Source: Marsupella aquatica (taxonomy: Eukaryota > Marchantiophyta). From it: a DNA stretch of 64,000 bases. A program made the translations under genes and the position numbers. The DNA is taken from NCBI GenBank assembly GCA_973895155.1, contig OZ316897.1, forward strand, positions 12,958,001-13,022,000, in the 5' to 3' direction. Positions 1 to 12,560 of this stretch are shown piece by piece (positions within the stretch are counted from its first letter, which is position 1; each line of letters begins with the position of its first letter). Under the pieces are notes generated by a model. The model made no database searches. It was not told the origin of the DNA and saw only the letters and a program-made list of their open reading frames with translations.

Positions 1-2464
1 AGGCAAGTGCCCGACATTTGATTTATGGAAAAACTAAACATAAATTGTAAACTTGTCATAAACTCTATAATAATTGAGAGAAATAGGGAACCAGAGTGGT
101 GTTGGATTATGTTATCAGGATAAAATTATGTTTTCCTCAAAAGTGCAAAAAGCCCCATGTTTGAGGGTTCTCACATGCGATTGGTCACACACCGTGATCA
201 CCTGCCGAGATTTAAGGAGATGTCCTACTGACAGAAACACTCTGACTCCTCATTTTATTATTTGCCACCCTTGCTCAAAGTTTTACATCAAACTGCCAAA
301 GTCAACACTTTTCCGTCCGGACAGGTTGCATGCAATTTGGATTTTCACGTGCAATGATTTAATGCGCGGCGGCTGCTATCATTTGGGGCAATGCAGGCTT
401 GCAGGAATGCAGGGTGAGAAGGCGAGGTTCGGATACGAATCGAACGCAAAATGTTAATTTCCGTGCTTCCAGGAGGCGAGCATTTTAGGGGCCAAAAATG
501 CGCTATCCCTGCCAGAGTCGACTACGGTGTTCGAAATGTTGCGGGGTGTTTTTTCCAGAAAAAGAGTCTAAAGAGAGAAAATATTCAATATTTCACAAGA
601 AAAATACAAATACCCCAACTTATTTTGTAGGATACCCTAAAGTGTAATTTGCACGTGTTTGAATTAATTTGAAATAATTTCTCACTCACTTCAGTAATTC
701 AACAAAAACATTTTGAACATTATCATGTGATACATAAAATCATTCACATATGAATTATGTTTTTAAAATATTCTAACAAAATTCATATTTTTTCTCCACT
801 TTTTGAAATTTAAAAACTATTTGGTCCTTCATTTTTGTATACAATATTTTGAAAATTTTCAATCCTTGAAATCACAAGAATTCTACTCATGAGTGAAAAC
901 TCACAAAATATTTCCTACACCGAACAGAAAAAATTCAAAGAGCAAAACATAACGTTCAAGCAAGATTGAGAGTAAAACACATTTATATACCAAATCAATG
1001 AAGAAGCAAAAAAAGTTGACCAAAATAAATCATCTTGAAAAGTGTGAATGTTTTTTTTCTCTCCTTACATAGTTTTTTTTTCTCTGTACGGTTCCGTAAA
1101 GTGAAAATTTCTCCCCTTATCTACAAGCCAACCAGAAATGTCCAACTGTACTTTTTGTTGGCTCATAGACACTGGGAGAAAATTTGTACTTTACTCAGCC
1201 AATACTTTTAAGTTTCAAGGAAAGAAGAGGCCAACCTGAAGGATTAGGTTAGTCATCTGGGAAGAATGTTGTTACTCCATATCTATGAGTTTCAACCATG
1301 GCCAAGTAAGTCTGCATGTTGGTTCAACTCCTCCATTGATGGATTTACTCTTCCCAATGGATTTGACTCGTTTATCATTGGGACATGGGCCTTGATCACA
1401 AGAGACAAGCACCTCCTTCTTGCCTTCTATTTTTATGAAATTTATTAGTCCACTCTAATTGAGATAGGGAGTATATCATTCTGAGGTGGGTGGGATCCTC
1501 AAAGGACAAATCGTGCATCCCTCAATGGCAAAATTAGAGATGTTATGGAGCAACTAGAGGCCTGGTGTTGACTGCTGAACAAACAATTACCCCCAAATGT
1601 TGACATGCTTAAAGTTACTAATTATATAGGTCTACAAGTCCTTTATACCTCTACATCCTTCAATGCTTGTCTTTTGGATTGGAAAATATTGGGCATCCAA
1701 GCACAGGATAGTATTGGGCTTAAAAGTGTCTTTCTTGTTGAATCATGATGAAAATGTTTATGTTTGTGCATCCTGCAATGCTTGTCTTTTGGACAATATT
1801 GGCCTTAGAAGTGCCTTTCTTGTTGAATCATAATGAAACTGCAAGTACTCCTCAAGGTTGTAAGAGCTGACAGTTTATTTCTTTGCAGGTTCTACAAAAA
1901 CACTCTTGTGCCACTACTCTCAATGGAACGTTAATATATTTACTAATGTGTCAAAAATATTTATAACTGACTCTTTGGTAGAAGTTTTGGGATTCAAAAT
2001 GATCAGTTCCATCCAGGCTATGATAGAGACATTATTGTGAAGTTTGAACAGTCCAAAGTCTTTACCAACCATTACACAAGATAGATTAATAAATAGCAAT
2101 TTATGTCAACTTTGAAATGAACTCTCAATCACATTACTTAAAATCAAAGTACACTTTGTTGCCTCCAAACTCAAAGATAAGTAATTTTTGCCTTAAATAC
2201 TAATTCTTGATGATTAGCAAGCTAGATAAAAAATAACTATTGGAGGCTATCCGGTATCCAACAATGTTTTCTTCTGTGATCCTTCCAAGCCATTGCATTT
2301 CTATCGTCTCTTGTAGAGTGTATAACCTGAAAATCCTGAAAAAACAACATGATATATTCACATTAATGATACTGAGAAAAAACAATACGAGTTTCCACAA
2401 TACAATTAACACATGCAACAGTTGAAAAATTACCTTGTTGAATCTTATCAGAAGATAATAATCC
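1..2464. other. Intergenic, AT-rich, no supported gene
   Basis: No convincing coding region is seen; the short open frames here have no recognisable motif and no paired splice sites. Two things stand out. The segment from about 515 to 1110 shares a stretch near 520-580 with the reverse complement of about 24,770-24,860, and both lead into similar AT-rich sequence, which suggests a degenerate dispersed repeat. A duplicated block lies at about 1648-1855, listed separately. Confidence 0.5.
1648..1855. repeat. Imperfect tandem duplication, about 110-bp unit
   Basis: Two imperfect copies lie next to each other. Both contain the words CAATGCTTGTCTTTTGGA and CTTTCTTGTTGAATCAT in the same order, with small indels between copies. 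No coding role is visible. Confidence 0.6.
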
Positions 2465-5400
2465 TTATAACTTGCCGTAGGCGGTGTTGAAACTAGCCAT
2501 GACCAACTTGGAGTGCATCACTTCCACATTTGGATATGCAGGAATATCAATTTGTTTAGAACAGGTGGATGCAATAGGCAAAGAGCTCGAAGGTCGACTA
2601 GGGCTAAAATTCACATGACATATTGTACCTGCATTGTATTTCTCATCTGTAATAAACCTATATAATCTATAGGTTTCAACACCAGAAAATTGACCAATTG
2701 CTTCTTGAAATAAGTCTTTCAATGCTGGTGGAAAATCTATTGAATATCTGACCCTTGACAAAAACTCTCTATTTGTGATTCCTTGTTGCGCACTGAAAAA
2801 TGCTTGCATGGCTTTCACAGAGACGTCTTTAAATGTACTTGTCAACACAAGCTTCTTTTCAGCCTCGTTAATGAAGGGAGATGCCATCACAGTCTTTGCC
2901 AATGAGAAGAATCCGTCATGAAGTAGTGCACCAACCATGCTGCAAGCTCCAAATAGAGTCTCATATATGATATCTGCATACAGTTTTGTAGTTGCTTTCT
3001 GAAATGCTTCAGTTGACCAGTTTGGGTCAAGTGTTACAACTCTGCAATAATATTCAGGCATTATATCCTCCATGCTGTCAATGAGACCCTCTCTCGATTC
3101 TTCAGGAGCATTAATCAAAGACTGCATGAAACCATACCTGCAATAAAAAATTAGTTTGATCATTACCTATAAAATTAAGATCACAGTATAAAATGAGAAG
3201 ACAATAATATCATAGAAATAATGTATAACAAAAAAGTGCACGGTTCCCAGTAGGTACATTTACATACCATGTTGGTCGAACAGCTCGAAAATCTTCTATA
3301 TAAATTGATCGTTTTGTTTTTTCTTGTTGCACTTGCATGTAAATATCTTCACGGGAGGGACATTTACCCATGGCATGAGCAATTGTGGCCATTGTGATTG
3401 GACGATGAACTTGTTTCTTTTTCAATATGAGAAGAAACATGAGTTGACCAACAAGTTGAACCTGATGGAATATGACAAGTAAAAACCTAGTTAAAATCAA
3501 TAACATTAAAAAAATTGAAGCAATGATATAAACCACTGAAACAGTCTGGAACACTACAATTGAATAATATTTTAAAAACTTTACATTGTTATTTATGACT
3601 TACATCTTTCTTGGAGATTTCTGTAAACTGTTTTTTGGAATTAAGATGATGAAGCCCGCTACATCCCTCTGTGAAAACTGCATGGAATTCCTGCATTGCA
3701 TAAATATGTTAATCATGATTCAAGGTTGAATTGCATGACTAGTCCCAGGACTAGTCTTGAACAAAATTATTGATTCATGATCAAGAAAACTTACTGCACT
3801 TCCACTAAACAGAGTCTTCCAAGCCCCTGTCAACAATCGACTTGTGACACCCCCTGCATCTACAGTTTCAGATTCCTCCAGTGTTACTTCTCCACTATGT
3901 GTTGTGTAGATTAACTTTGCTGCAAAATCTCCAAATATCTCTTGTCTTCTCAAGGCTTCTTGGCACATCTTTCGAATAGCAGTTAACTCATCACCGTCAT
4001 AAAACTGCACAGACAAAATAAAGCTATTTAGATGTATAAACTTAAATGCAAAATGACATTAAATACAACAAGGCTATAGATAAGTATGAACATTTTCAAG
4101 ACTGGGTTTCTTTTGTTTCTACATTACCTGAATTCGAATTTGTGGAACCTGCCTATAGAGTTTCCGAAAGTGAGAAAGTCCAATGTCAGAAATCTGATGG
4201 ACCCTTAACAAGTATTTTGTCCTTTCAGTTTCTTTTTTGGCTTCAATGTACATATTTTCACAACTTGTAAGCGTCGGTTCTTCAAGCTGACATTTTCCAA
4301 TCCATTCAATGTATTCATCGCGCAGAGAGATAATGCGGGCTTCTGAAAATTTCCCTTTCCCGTATGATGGAGTAAGCAAATAATCTCTGAAATAATGCTC
4401 AACAATCCACAGTATGTTGTTAAATTCAACAATGAAAACTATTCACTTTAAATTTACAAAAATCATAATTTTAATGGAATGCATTCAGCTCACTGCATCT
4501 GATGAAAATGAACACTTAAATAAACATGTCAACCATTAATTACCTGAAGATTTGTAATGATCTGTCCAAATTGTTTTGAACAAACTCAGGAACAAGATCG
4601 GGTACGAGTTTTTGCAATTGTTCCCACATGTGCCACCTTGGAATGGCTGCTGCCTCAAAATAGTATCCAAAGTCATACTTGGTATACGAACTTAGGCCTT
4701 CTAAACCATTTAACACTGGTGTAACAAAATCTTCCAGCATTGCATCTGATAATCCCAATTTTGCTTCTCTTCGATGTTGAAGGAATTCCAGATCTGCACA
4801 AGCAACTGTCGCATCCATTTTATTGCGTTCCTCTACTAAAACGGCATCAAAATTTTCCCAAAAGATTGCCATGGCTTGATTTGGTGCTTGATCCACAGGC
4901 AACTTTATGCCTTTATCCAATTTTTGAAGCCGTTCTTGTGCTGCACAATACGCATCTAGCAGGGCTGACGTCTCTGTCTCACTTGTTATAAGATCGTCCT
5001 CAAATCGGTCATTCTCGGGTGTGCCTGTACAATCACAAAATAGTTCTAAAAATATTCAACCATCCACTCAAGCCTACATATTATAAGAATCAATCCAAAC
5101 CCGAATCAAAATCCTTAACTCTAAATCCTGAACCCTAATCAACACACAATTCTGACATTTTCACTTACCTCTTTGTAGTAATCTTGATTGTCTTTCAATA
5201 ACCTCTTCATTTTCCAATATAATGGGACTATGAACAGTCCCTACAAGGCTTACTTCATTCTCATGTCTTGAAGATCCAAAGACTAGGGCTCCTTGTGCAG
5301 GTATAGCTTCGTTCAAAACACCTCTGGTTCTTGCAGTTTGAAATGAATGAGCTCGTAAAGGTAAAGTTGGCAGTAATAATGCACCTGTATCATGTTTCAC

Positions 5401-8400
5401 AATTACCCAACACATTAGGGTTGGATTGTCAGATTGCTTTCACTCACATAGCCACTCTGTATCCTTTTTAATACATATTATGATTTCATGGCAGCATTGT
5501 TAACCTACTATCGCCTTATTGTAGACATCTTGAAAAGCCTTACATACTACAGTAAAGCATCTCAAAGCTTGGTATCCAGATTGAGCTTCGGCCATAACTG
5601 TAACTCAAGACTTAGATATATAGAAACTTTACAAAAGTTGTATGAGGTCAGGCAAGGGAATCCACATGAAGAGACCAGAGCATCTAATGGAGAGCAATAG
5701 AGCAATAATTAGCACGCTGAGAAAAGCAAAATAATGTCTTGAGAATTCCTTATACAAAAGTTGACCAAAAGACCAATGACTTAGTATGCCAATGATTTAC
5801 CATTTAATTACTCTACTCTCCTAAATGCAGGTGTACATTATGATCAGAACTGTGATGAGTGCAATATGATTTCATTTTACTCAGCAGAACTAAAGAATGT
5901 TTTTGCTTCAAAGCTTTGGCTGGCTGCACACAAGCCTATGATGCTAGACACTCCATTTGTTCCTCATACTAATCAGCGTTGATGGAAAATACCATGGCTG
6001 CTACGGTTTGAAGTGTGTACTAAGGGTCTTCCTCTTGAGCTAAGAAAACATGTACAAACTTGCTTCAACACGCTTGCAATAAAAAAACTCATTGGTCGGT
6101 AGTCGATCTTGAAGTGGCCAAACTTTCAAGATTCCCCAATGCTTTCATCAGTTAATTGTTTTGTTGCACTAAAATGCAAAAGAAGGAAACACCTGAATCA
6201 GGATTGGGGCTCATCCGGGGGCTCATCTTGCATACCACAAGTAAGCTTTGGAGCATCAATCACCCCACCTGTCTCTGCTCCATATCTACTGGAGTTTGTT
6301 TGGAATCATGTCACCTATAACTCCAGGGTCATAGGAAGTGCTTTTCTCAAAATGGCCAACAACCAACCTTGATCAGCAGGGTCAGTGGATGTCAATTCGA
6401 GGGCTGCGTCCTGGGGCCATGATTACCTGGTAATGAGCATCAAGTATTCCACTTGCAGTGATTCCATCACAGTCACTAGGAGTTTGGTTCCAGTAAGGCT
6501 CATTCTGGAGTCAGGGCTGTAAGTGAGAGTAATATGGAGAGAAGAGGGCCATTGACCTGTTGGAGTGGATTGGATTGATAGGGTCATTCCACTGTAGTTT
6601 CAAAGAAAAAGCATCTCCAAAAATCTATTGGCAAGGTGTTGACAGATAAACAAAAGGACTGCCCACAACAAGGCAGACAAACAGAACACCACCAGAAGCG
6701 CACAACAAAAACCATGTTGGTCAAAAATTGAAAGGATGCGGTACAAAATGCACAACCAAGAAGAGCAATCATTTGCAGCCCATAGCCTCATTCAGAACAT
6801 GCTTTCATAGATCTTACATATGCATGCTGTGCAATACTAATTTCATACGTACACCTACAAACTAACCCCCACCCATGCTAACATGTAAGAAATTGAATAA
6901 TTATTAAACTAAAGTGATCTATGGCCAAGGAAACTCAAAGGATGCACGTACTTGAGTCACCATGGGGTGAAGACGAGCTGTCATTGGGCTGGGTTTGAAA
7001 CTCAGAAGTCGAAGGGTTTCCCAATTGAGGTGACGAGCTCGTTAATGGAGATGACAAATTAGAGGATCTTCTTGACAGATTTTGCGGGGCTTCAAACCAG
7101 AACAATGCAATAAGCAATTAGATACCTAATTCGATCAATTACATAGAAGCTACACTATATAATCCATAAAGCTTCATGGTGTATTTTTCACATCAATGGA
7201 GCTAGAAATGATTTACCTGTTACTCAATATTACTTGTGCATCGATCAAGACAAATGAAGTTGATATCCTTACCTGTCAAAGTTATTGTGGGGTCATGCAA
7301 GTTTTCTGTCTCCTCAATCCCTTCAGACTCAGAAGCTGCAAAGCTCGAGTTTGAGCTCTCTCTTTGAGTGTTAGAATTCCATGACTGTGAAGGACTTTGG
7401 GCATGTTCTGTTTCATTTTCAAATGCCCGACGATGCTCTGTCGTTGGAGAATCTTCTGAATAGACAAAAGTTTCAATTAATATGCAAATCATATCCAAAG
7501 ACTTGCTGGGAAAGAGCAGAAAAATGTCATAATCTAAGAATCTAGTAACAATGATGACAAAAATGTTTGCTTGCTTTACCTGGACGTGCAGTCGAGTGAC
7601 CATGGATATTTCGTCTGGTATCTCGTTTACGTCGACGTGTTCCTTGTGAAGGCACAATAATTGTTGCACCTGAACAACCAGCCGCCTCAACATGGTAATG
7701 TCTTATTTGTTGTGGCGTCATTTGACAAGAGGGGTCTGGAATGTATACTACTTTATCAAACCGAGACACGTTTCTCCATTTGGTGTCCCCCGATAGAAAA
7801 TATGAATCTAGTGTTGCACCACCTAGTTTGTCCAGGTCGTCTCTGTGTTGCCCAACATTTGTCATTCTCAAAAAGCATCCTGATATGTCAGCGTAACCAG
7901 TATTTTGGGCCCATTCTTGAGATGCCACAATTTCCCGAATATGCCATTGAGCAGTATTTTCCTGGAATTGACCTCCATCATAGACACCACCCCAAGGCGT
8001 TGACCCAGGTAGACTAACATACATTGGAGGCCTGAATTTTTTCACTCTTCGCATGTAGCAACTCTGATTGCCTGTGTCCACTTGTTGTGCCTCCCAAATT
8101 TGTTGAGGACAATATATAGCACGACTCACTGGTTTATCATAATTCCTTCGATTGCAAATTATTGGAGGAGGTCTTGCAATCATCTGTCTCCTTCCTCTGT
8201 TTGCCGCACCTCCACCTCTGTTTCCTCCACCTCCACGTCTATTTGATCCACGTCCAGATTCTCCTTCAGGTTGATAATTGTATTGGTGATACGAGGCTGG
8301 GAATGTTGGAAATTCATATAGTGGAAGTGTCACTGGCTCAGTAGTTTCCTGAGGACCCGATTGTGTACTAGTTCCTAGTGGGATCATCCTCGAATTTCTA

Positions 8401-8459
8401 TTGTATCCTTGGACAGGGTTTCTCTGACGAGGATCTCGACTATCAGTAGGTTCATCCAT
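2465..8459 (-). CDS. HECT-domain E3 ubiquitin ligase-like protein (10 exons)
   Basis: HECT ligases accept ubiquitin on a catalytic cysteine and pass it to a substrate lysine. Exons I can join with consensus or near-consensus sites, on the minus strand: 8459-7580, 7455-7273, 7089-6952, 5384-5169, 5024-4544, 4386-4128, 4004-3795, 3690-3604, 3461-3268, 3137-2465. All phases agree and give 1106 residues with no internal stop. Residues about 67-91 form an RG/RGG-rich patch; the middle is novel to me. A HECT-like N-lobe starts near residue 720 and carries the DAGGV signature at 768-772. The C-terminal exon ends with LPIASTCSKQIDIP, giving a candidate catalytic Cys1075, 32 residues from the end, as is usual for HECT. 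I chose ATG 8459 because the frame upstream offers only a TTG. The exon 3 acceptor is weak and intron 3 is about 1.6 kb. The family call rests on motifs only, but the intact ten-exon frame argues for a living gene. Confidence 0.8.
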
Positions 8460-9392
8460 ATTGCAATTCTGAATGCAACGCAAGATTGAAACCCAAGATC
8501 CAAATGGCCAAGAACCTGAGGCTCTGCTCTAGTTCATTACTACTTTTGCGAACAGAGTGCAAAGTGTCAAGCTCAAAGGTAGATATCACTGAGTAGTACA
8601 AATTATCTTATATTATGAGCAGAAAGTAATAGATGTTGTTAGAGTACAGCCGCCATTTCAAGAATTTGGTGAACATTAGTATCACATTAACTTCCAGTAC
8701 ATATCATATTTGTTAACAATCATCTCATCATAATGAAGACTAGCTACCGCAACTCTTTTTAGCCCTCGGATACATAATTGCCAAAAGCGGGTTACCGTAT
8801 TTCTTATTTTCTTTAGAAAGACACTGCTACGCATGTAAGATGATTGAACTATTGTAAACTATAGTATTGTAGCTAGTAGTACACTCCAAACTATTCAAAG
8901 TTAGAGACATGCATGAAAGAAATAAGTATTTTAAAATTGTGTCGATTATTAAGGTCCAGTTAGAAACATCCAAAATTTATAATTAACAAGAACTTTACAT
9001 GTCACCAAACAATTATGTTTGTTGGATTTGACATGTCAATGGTGAAGAGTGGGCATCGTGACTTATTCCCCAGGTGAAGGTTGGAAAAACTAGTGTGAAG
9101 AATATGATTGGTTCATGTGCACGAATGATACATATTTTTTGGTGCCAAATTCCAATAGAAAGTTCGATAGTAAACGAGGCAATAGCTATTACAAAAAAAT
9201 CCCTACCATTGATATCTATTGATGAATGGTCAGTAATTTGTAACATTGGTTAGTATGCATGAATTTAATTGTAAAAAACAAACATAATGTGGTAGCTTGT
9301 GTGACAGTTATAACGCATGTGGGATTCATGCCATTTGCCACTTGCAAAATGACAGTTAATGCTAGTGACAAATTGGGTTGAGCCTCTTATGG
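8460..9392. other. Upstream region of the HECT-like gene, nothing recognised
   Basis: This presumably holds the promoter and 5' leader of the minus-strand HECT-like gene. I see no clear TATA box placement, RNA gene or mobile element. The short open frame near 9013-9246 has no recognisable motif. Confidence 0.4.
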
Positions 9393-9600
9393 GATTCAGG
9401 GAGACGCTTCAATGATTTGTCATTCAATGCACCTCGATTCTCCCCCACATCGGCAAATACAGAATGCTCTCTCCCCATTTTTGGGTCCCACTTCAGTTTC
9501 AGGCCAGCCCCATTTTTGGGTCCCCGTTCAGTCTTGAGAAGGGCACACCGGCACAGATTCTGGAGGAGAATCTAATGCTCGATTGTTTTAACTAGGCTAT
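9393..9600 (+). repeat. Dispersed repeat family R1, copy 1 (partial)
   Basis: The copy begins near TTCAGGGAGAC and contains GTCATTCAATGCACCTCGATT, a run of C, and 'CATTTTTGGGTCCC'. The same text recurs at 9998-10550, 44268-44515 and, inverted, at 12113-12560. Copy 1 stops where the GC-rich minisatellite begins. Confidence 0.75.
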
Positions 9601-9611
9601 AATAACTGAAT

Positions 9612-9990
9612 GTAGTCGGGTGGCCAAGGGAGGGAGGCGCAGGGCTGGCTGTGGCAGGGTCCGTGGCAAGTGGTGAGGCAGGCAAGGGCGCTGGGGCTCG
9701 CCGTGGCAGAAAGGAAGGAGGGCGGCATGTGGGCTGGCCGGGGCCATCGTGAGTGGTGAGGCAGGCGAGGGCGCTGGGGCTCGCCGTGGCAGAAAGGAAG
9801 GAGGGCGGCGTGCGGGCTGGCCGTGGCAGGAAGGAGGGAGGTAGCCGGGTGGCCGAGGGAGGGAGGGACTCAGGCGGCCAAGGGAGAGGGGCAGTCGTGC
9901 AGCCAAGGAGGAAGGGCTGGCCGTGGCAGGAAGGAGGGAGGAAGGTAGTCACGGCCGAGGGAGGGAGAGACTCAACCGGGAGTCGGTAGT
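9612..9990. repeat. GC-rich minisatellite
   Basis: This is a G-rich, C-poor tract built from degenerate units. The clearest is an 83-bp unit with TGGTGAGGCAGGC at about 9671 and 9754; 'GGCCAAGGGAGGGAGG'-type words recur elsewhere in it. It is sandwiched between two direct copies of repeat R1. Long proline/serine-rich open frames across it, on the minus strand, are products of the base composition. Confidence 0.75.
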
Positions 9991-9997
9991 CCCGCGC

Positions 9998-10550
9998 ATT
10001 CAGGGAGACGAGTCCCTGAATTGTCATTCAATGCACCTCGATTCTCCCCCATAGCCCACCGGAATACTCTCTCCATTGTTGTGTCTCGCTTTCAAGCCAA
10101 CCCCATTTTTGGGTCCCAGTTCAGTTTTGAGGAAGGCACAGATTTTTGATTGAGGAGTTCTAATGTTTGATGGTTTTAACTTATTCACAAATAATGTAAA
10201 ACTATAATATTAATTTTAAAAATATCAATATATTTAATAAAAATATATAATTATTATAAAATATTAAATGGTAATGAGCATGGAGAATTGACGCATAGAA
10301 CTAGTGTGTGACCTAGTCGTATTGGAGGTCAGTTGAGACTAAGACGTGGCGTGTTCAAGGCACACGATGGGCAACTTTTCTTTTCTTTGATTGAGGGCAT
10401 GGAAAGGAATGAACTTTGGAGGGGGCGGGGGTGTCTCATTGTATTTGAAAATGAAAATGGTAAATGAGATATATATGGTTCAAGTAGTTTGGAGATAGCA
10501 AAAATAACAAAGGAAACACCCATGAGAGCCAGGGAGATAAATTAACCTCT
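9998..10550 (+). repeat. Dispersed repeat family R1, copy 2 (longest; tRNA-like box motifs)
   Basis: This longest copy has the shared 5' part, an AT-rich middle and a 3' part. The 3' part carries TAGTCGTATTGG (10,314-10,325), resembling a pol III A box, and GTTCAAGGCAC (10,353-10,363), resembling a B box. The order and roughly 39-bp spacing are tRNA-like, so a SINE-like origin is possible. The segment 10,080-10,550 is repeated in inverted orientation at 12,113-12,545. No target-site duplication was identified. Confidence 0.6.
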
Positions 10551-11204
10551 TTTGTTAATTTCCTATACCTGCCCATTGTTGTGAGGTGCCAATCATGTTC
10601 CTGGTGGGTAGTTGCTTTCAGTTTTAGGAAGAATCCAACAAAAGAGGTTAGAAGTCAAAAGGCAAACAATATTAGAGGTGGTGTTGACAAGAGAAGAAAA
10701 GCCTTGTGCAACAAGCTGAGAAACCAGTAAGACAAACGAAAGCCCCTATGAAAAAGGCACAAAACCAACCCAACAGAAGGCCCCTATGAAGTCCAAAAGT
10801 GTGTGGTAGAGAAGACAACAGGGCCAGGAGTGGTAAGTGTGCTCCAATTGACAGGTTTTGAAAGTTTGCAAGGAATTGGTGCAAGCATGGGTCTGAATTC
10901 TTTGAGTGTCTTGACAAATGTGTCAAGCACAACACCTTTGGTACACTTGTTTTCCAGGGTAGCCAACTTAGACTATTTCCAACCTTGTATGTAGAAAAGA
11001 TATGTGATTGAGTGATTAATTGTAGGGCGGTAGGCTGCCGTTGGCTTCTAGGTTTTCTATTGATTTGAAAACAAATTTCATGAATAAAGTTTTGTTTCTT
11101 ATACAATAAGATGTGTGCTTACCATAAATGGTTTAGGAGATAAATGGTTTTTTATGTGATCATGTCTCCTCAACTTTTTTGTTGCTGCTATATGGCGCAT
11201 CCTT

Positions 11205-11380
11205 GGTTCATATCCCCAAGTCCAATTTTTTTGGACATTATTTACGGACCCCCATGGGAAGTTCCTTCCAAAATCCCTGGCACCATGTTGAGCCACATCA
11301 GCAGGAATGGCCACAAATAAGAAAATCCAGATGTGAAAGAAGAACAAAACCTTATGGTTCGTGTTTGTGACAAGGCAAAA
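11205..11380. repeat. Dispersed repeat family R2, copy 1
   Basis: The copy contains TTTACGGACCCC, then CCTTCCAAAATCCCTGGCACCA and, further on, AACCTTATGGTTCGTGTTTGTG. The same order of words occurs at about 35,620-35,760. No coding capacity is evident. Confidence 0.6.
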
Positions 11381-11569
11381 AAAAACTGTCAATCCTAGTA
11401 ACTGTAAAAATGAGAAAAAAAACTGAAGAATAAAGTTGAAACAAACAAAGAATGAGGTAAAGAGTACTTAACACTTGGAAGTTCTAGAATTGATATATCA
11501 GTGTTTTGCATTAAATGTTAGATTTTTTTCTAATTTTAAAAGATTTTTAAATAAACACTGCTAGAGGAA

Positions 11570-11697
11570 GTAGAAACAAACTGTTGGGCTTCCAAGATTT
11601 TTTTATAAGTATTTGGTGAAGTAACAAATTGTTGGGTTTCCAAAGTTTTGTAATAAATATTTGATAAAGTAAAAACAAACTGTTGGGTTTCCAAGCA
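11570..11697. repeat. Short tandem repeat, 3 copies of about 58 bp
   Basis: Three imperfect copies share ACAAACTGTTGGGTTTCCAA followed by an AT-rich spacer. The unit lies inside the interval bracketed by the inverted R1 copies. Confidence 0.7.
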
Positions 11698-12112
11698 CTG
11701 GTAACCGCAGTAAGTTGTAGATGGTACGTTTTAGATGACTTGAGATGACAAAGGGAATGGCTTGATGACTTGAGATAACATGACAAAGCTAATGGCTACC
11801 CTTATACTCTTAGATCTGGCAATTTACCCCTCACCCAAGCCAGTTTTTGGTGAATTTAGTAGGAATATTAAATCCCTCCTGCAAGTTACAAACAAATCCT
11901 GCTACTTACATTATTTGGCAATTCCTCCTACTAATAGATGGAGTAGACAAATGTCTTGCAGATTGGGAAACCCTTAAACCACAACTCCAGATATATATAC
12001 CTGTAGCTCTCATTTCCACTATGAATGAAGGGATGGGCAAGAGTGTTCTTTCATTGATCCAATTTGTTGAATGTATTCAAGTTTATCTGTCTCAGGGGGT
12101 CCTCATACTAAT

Positions 12113-12560
12113 TTAATTTTTATGCCTGGCTCTGATGGGTGTCTCCTTTGTTATTTTTTCTATCTCCAAATTACTTGAACCCCTCATATATATCTCATTT
12201 GCCATTTCCATTTTCAAATACAATTAGACACCCCCGCCCCCTCTAACGTTCATTCTTTTCCATGCCCTCAATCAAAGGAAAGAAAAGTTGCCTGTCATGT
12301 GCCTTGAACACGTCACCCCCTAGTCTCAACTGAGCTTCAATACCACTAGGTCACACACTAGTTCTATGCGTCAATTCTCCATGCTCATTACCATTGAATA
12401 TTTTAGAATTATTTTATATTTTATCTTAAAAAATATATTGATATTTTTAAAATTGATATTATAGTTTTATGTCATTTTTGAATAAGTTAAAAACGTCAAG
12501 CATTAGAACTCCTCAAAAATCTGTGCCCTCCTCAAAACTGAAGGGGGACCCAAAAATGTG
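12113..12560 (-). repeat. Dispersed repeat family R1, copy 3 (inverted, 5' truncated)
   Basis: This is the reverse complement of the 3' part of copy 2. It includes the same tRNA-like A- and B-box words on the minus strand, near 12,337-12,349 and 12,299-12,309. With copy 2 it brackets about 1.56 kb of non-coding DNA as a large inverted repeat. Confidence 0.75.

Noticed and set aside
6109-6372. 87-residue plus-strand frame inside intron 3 of the HECT-like gene
   Set aside because: No recognised motif or splice context and no paralogue in the window.
9572-10027. Proline-rich 151-residue minus-strand frame and its shadows
   Set aside because: GC-rich minisatellite composition gives open frames in several readings; no conserved domain.
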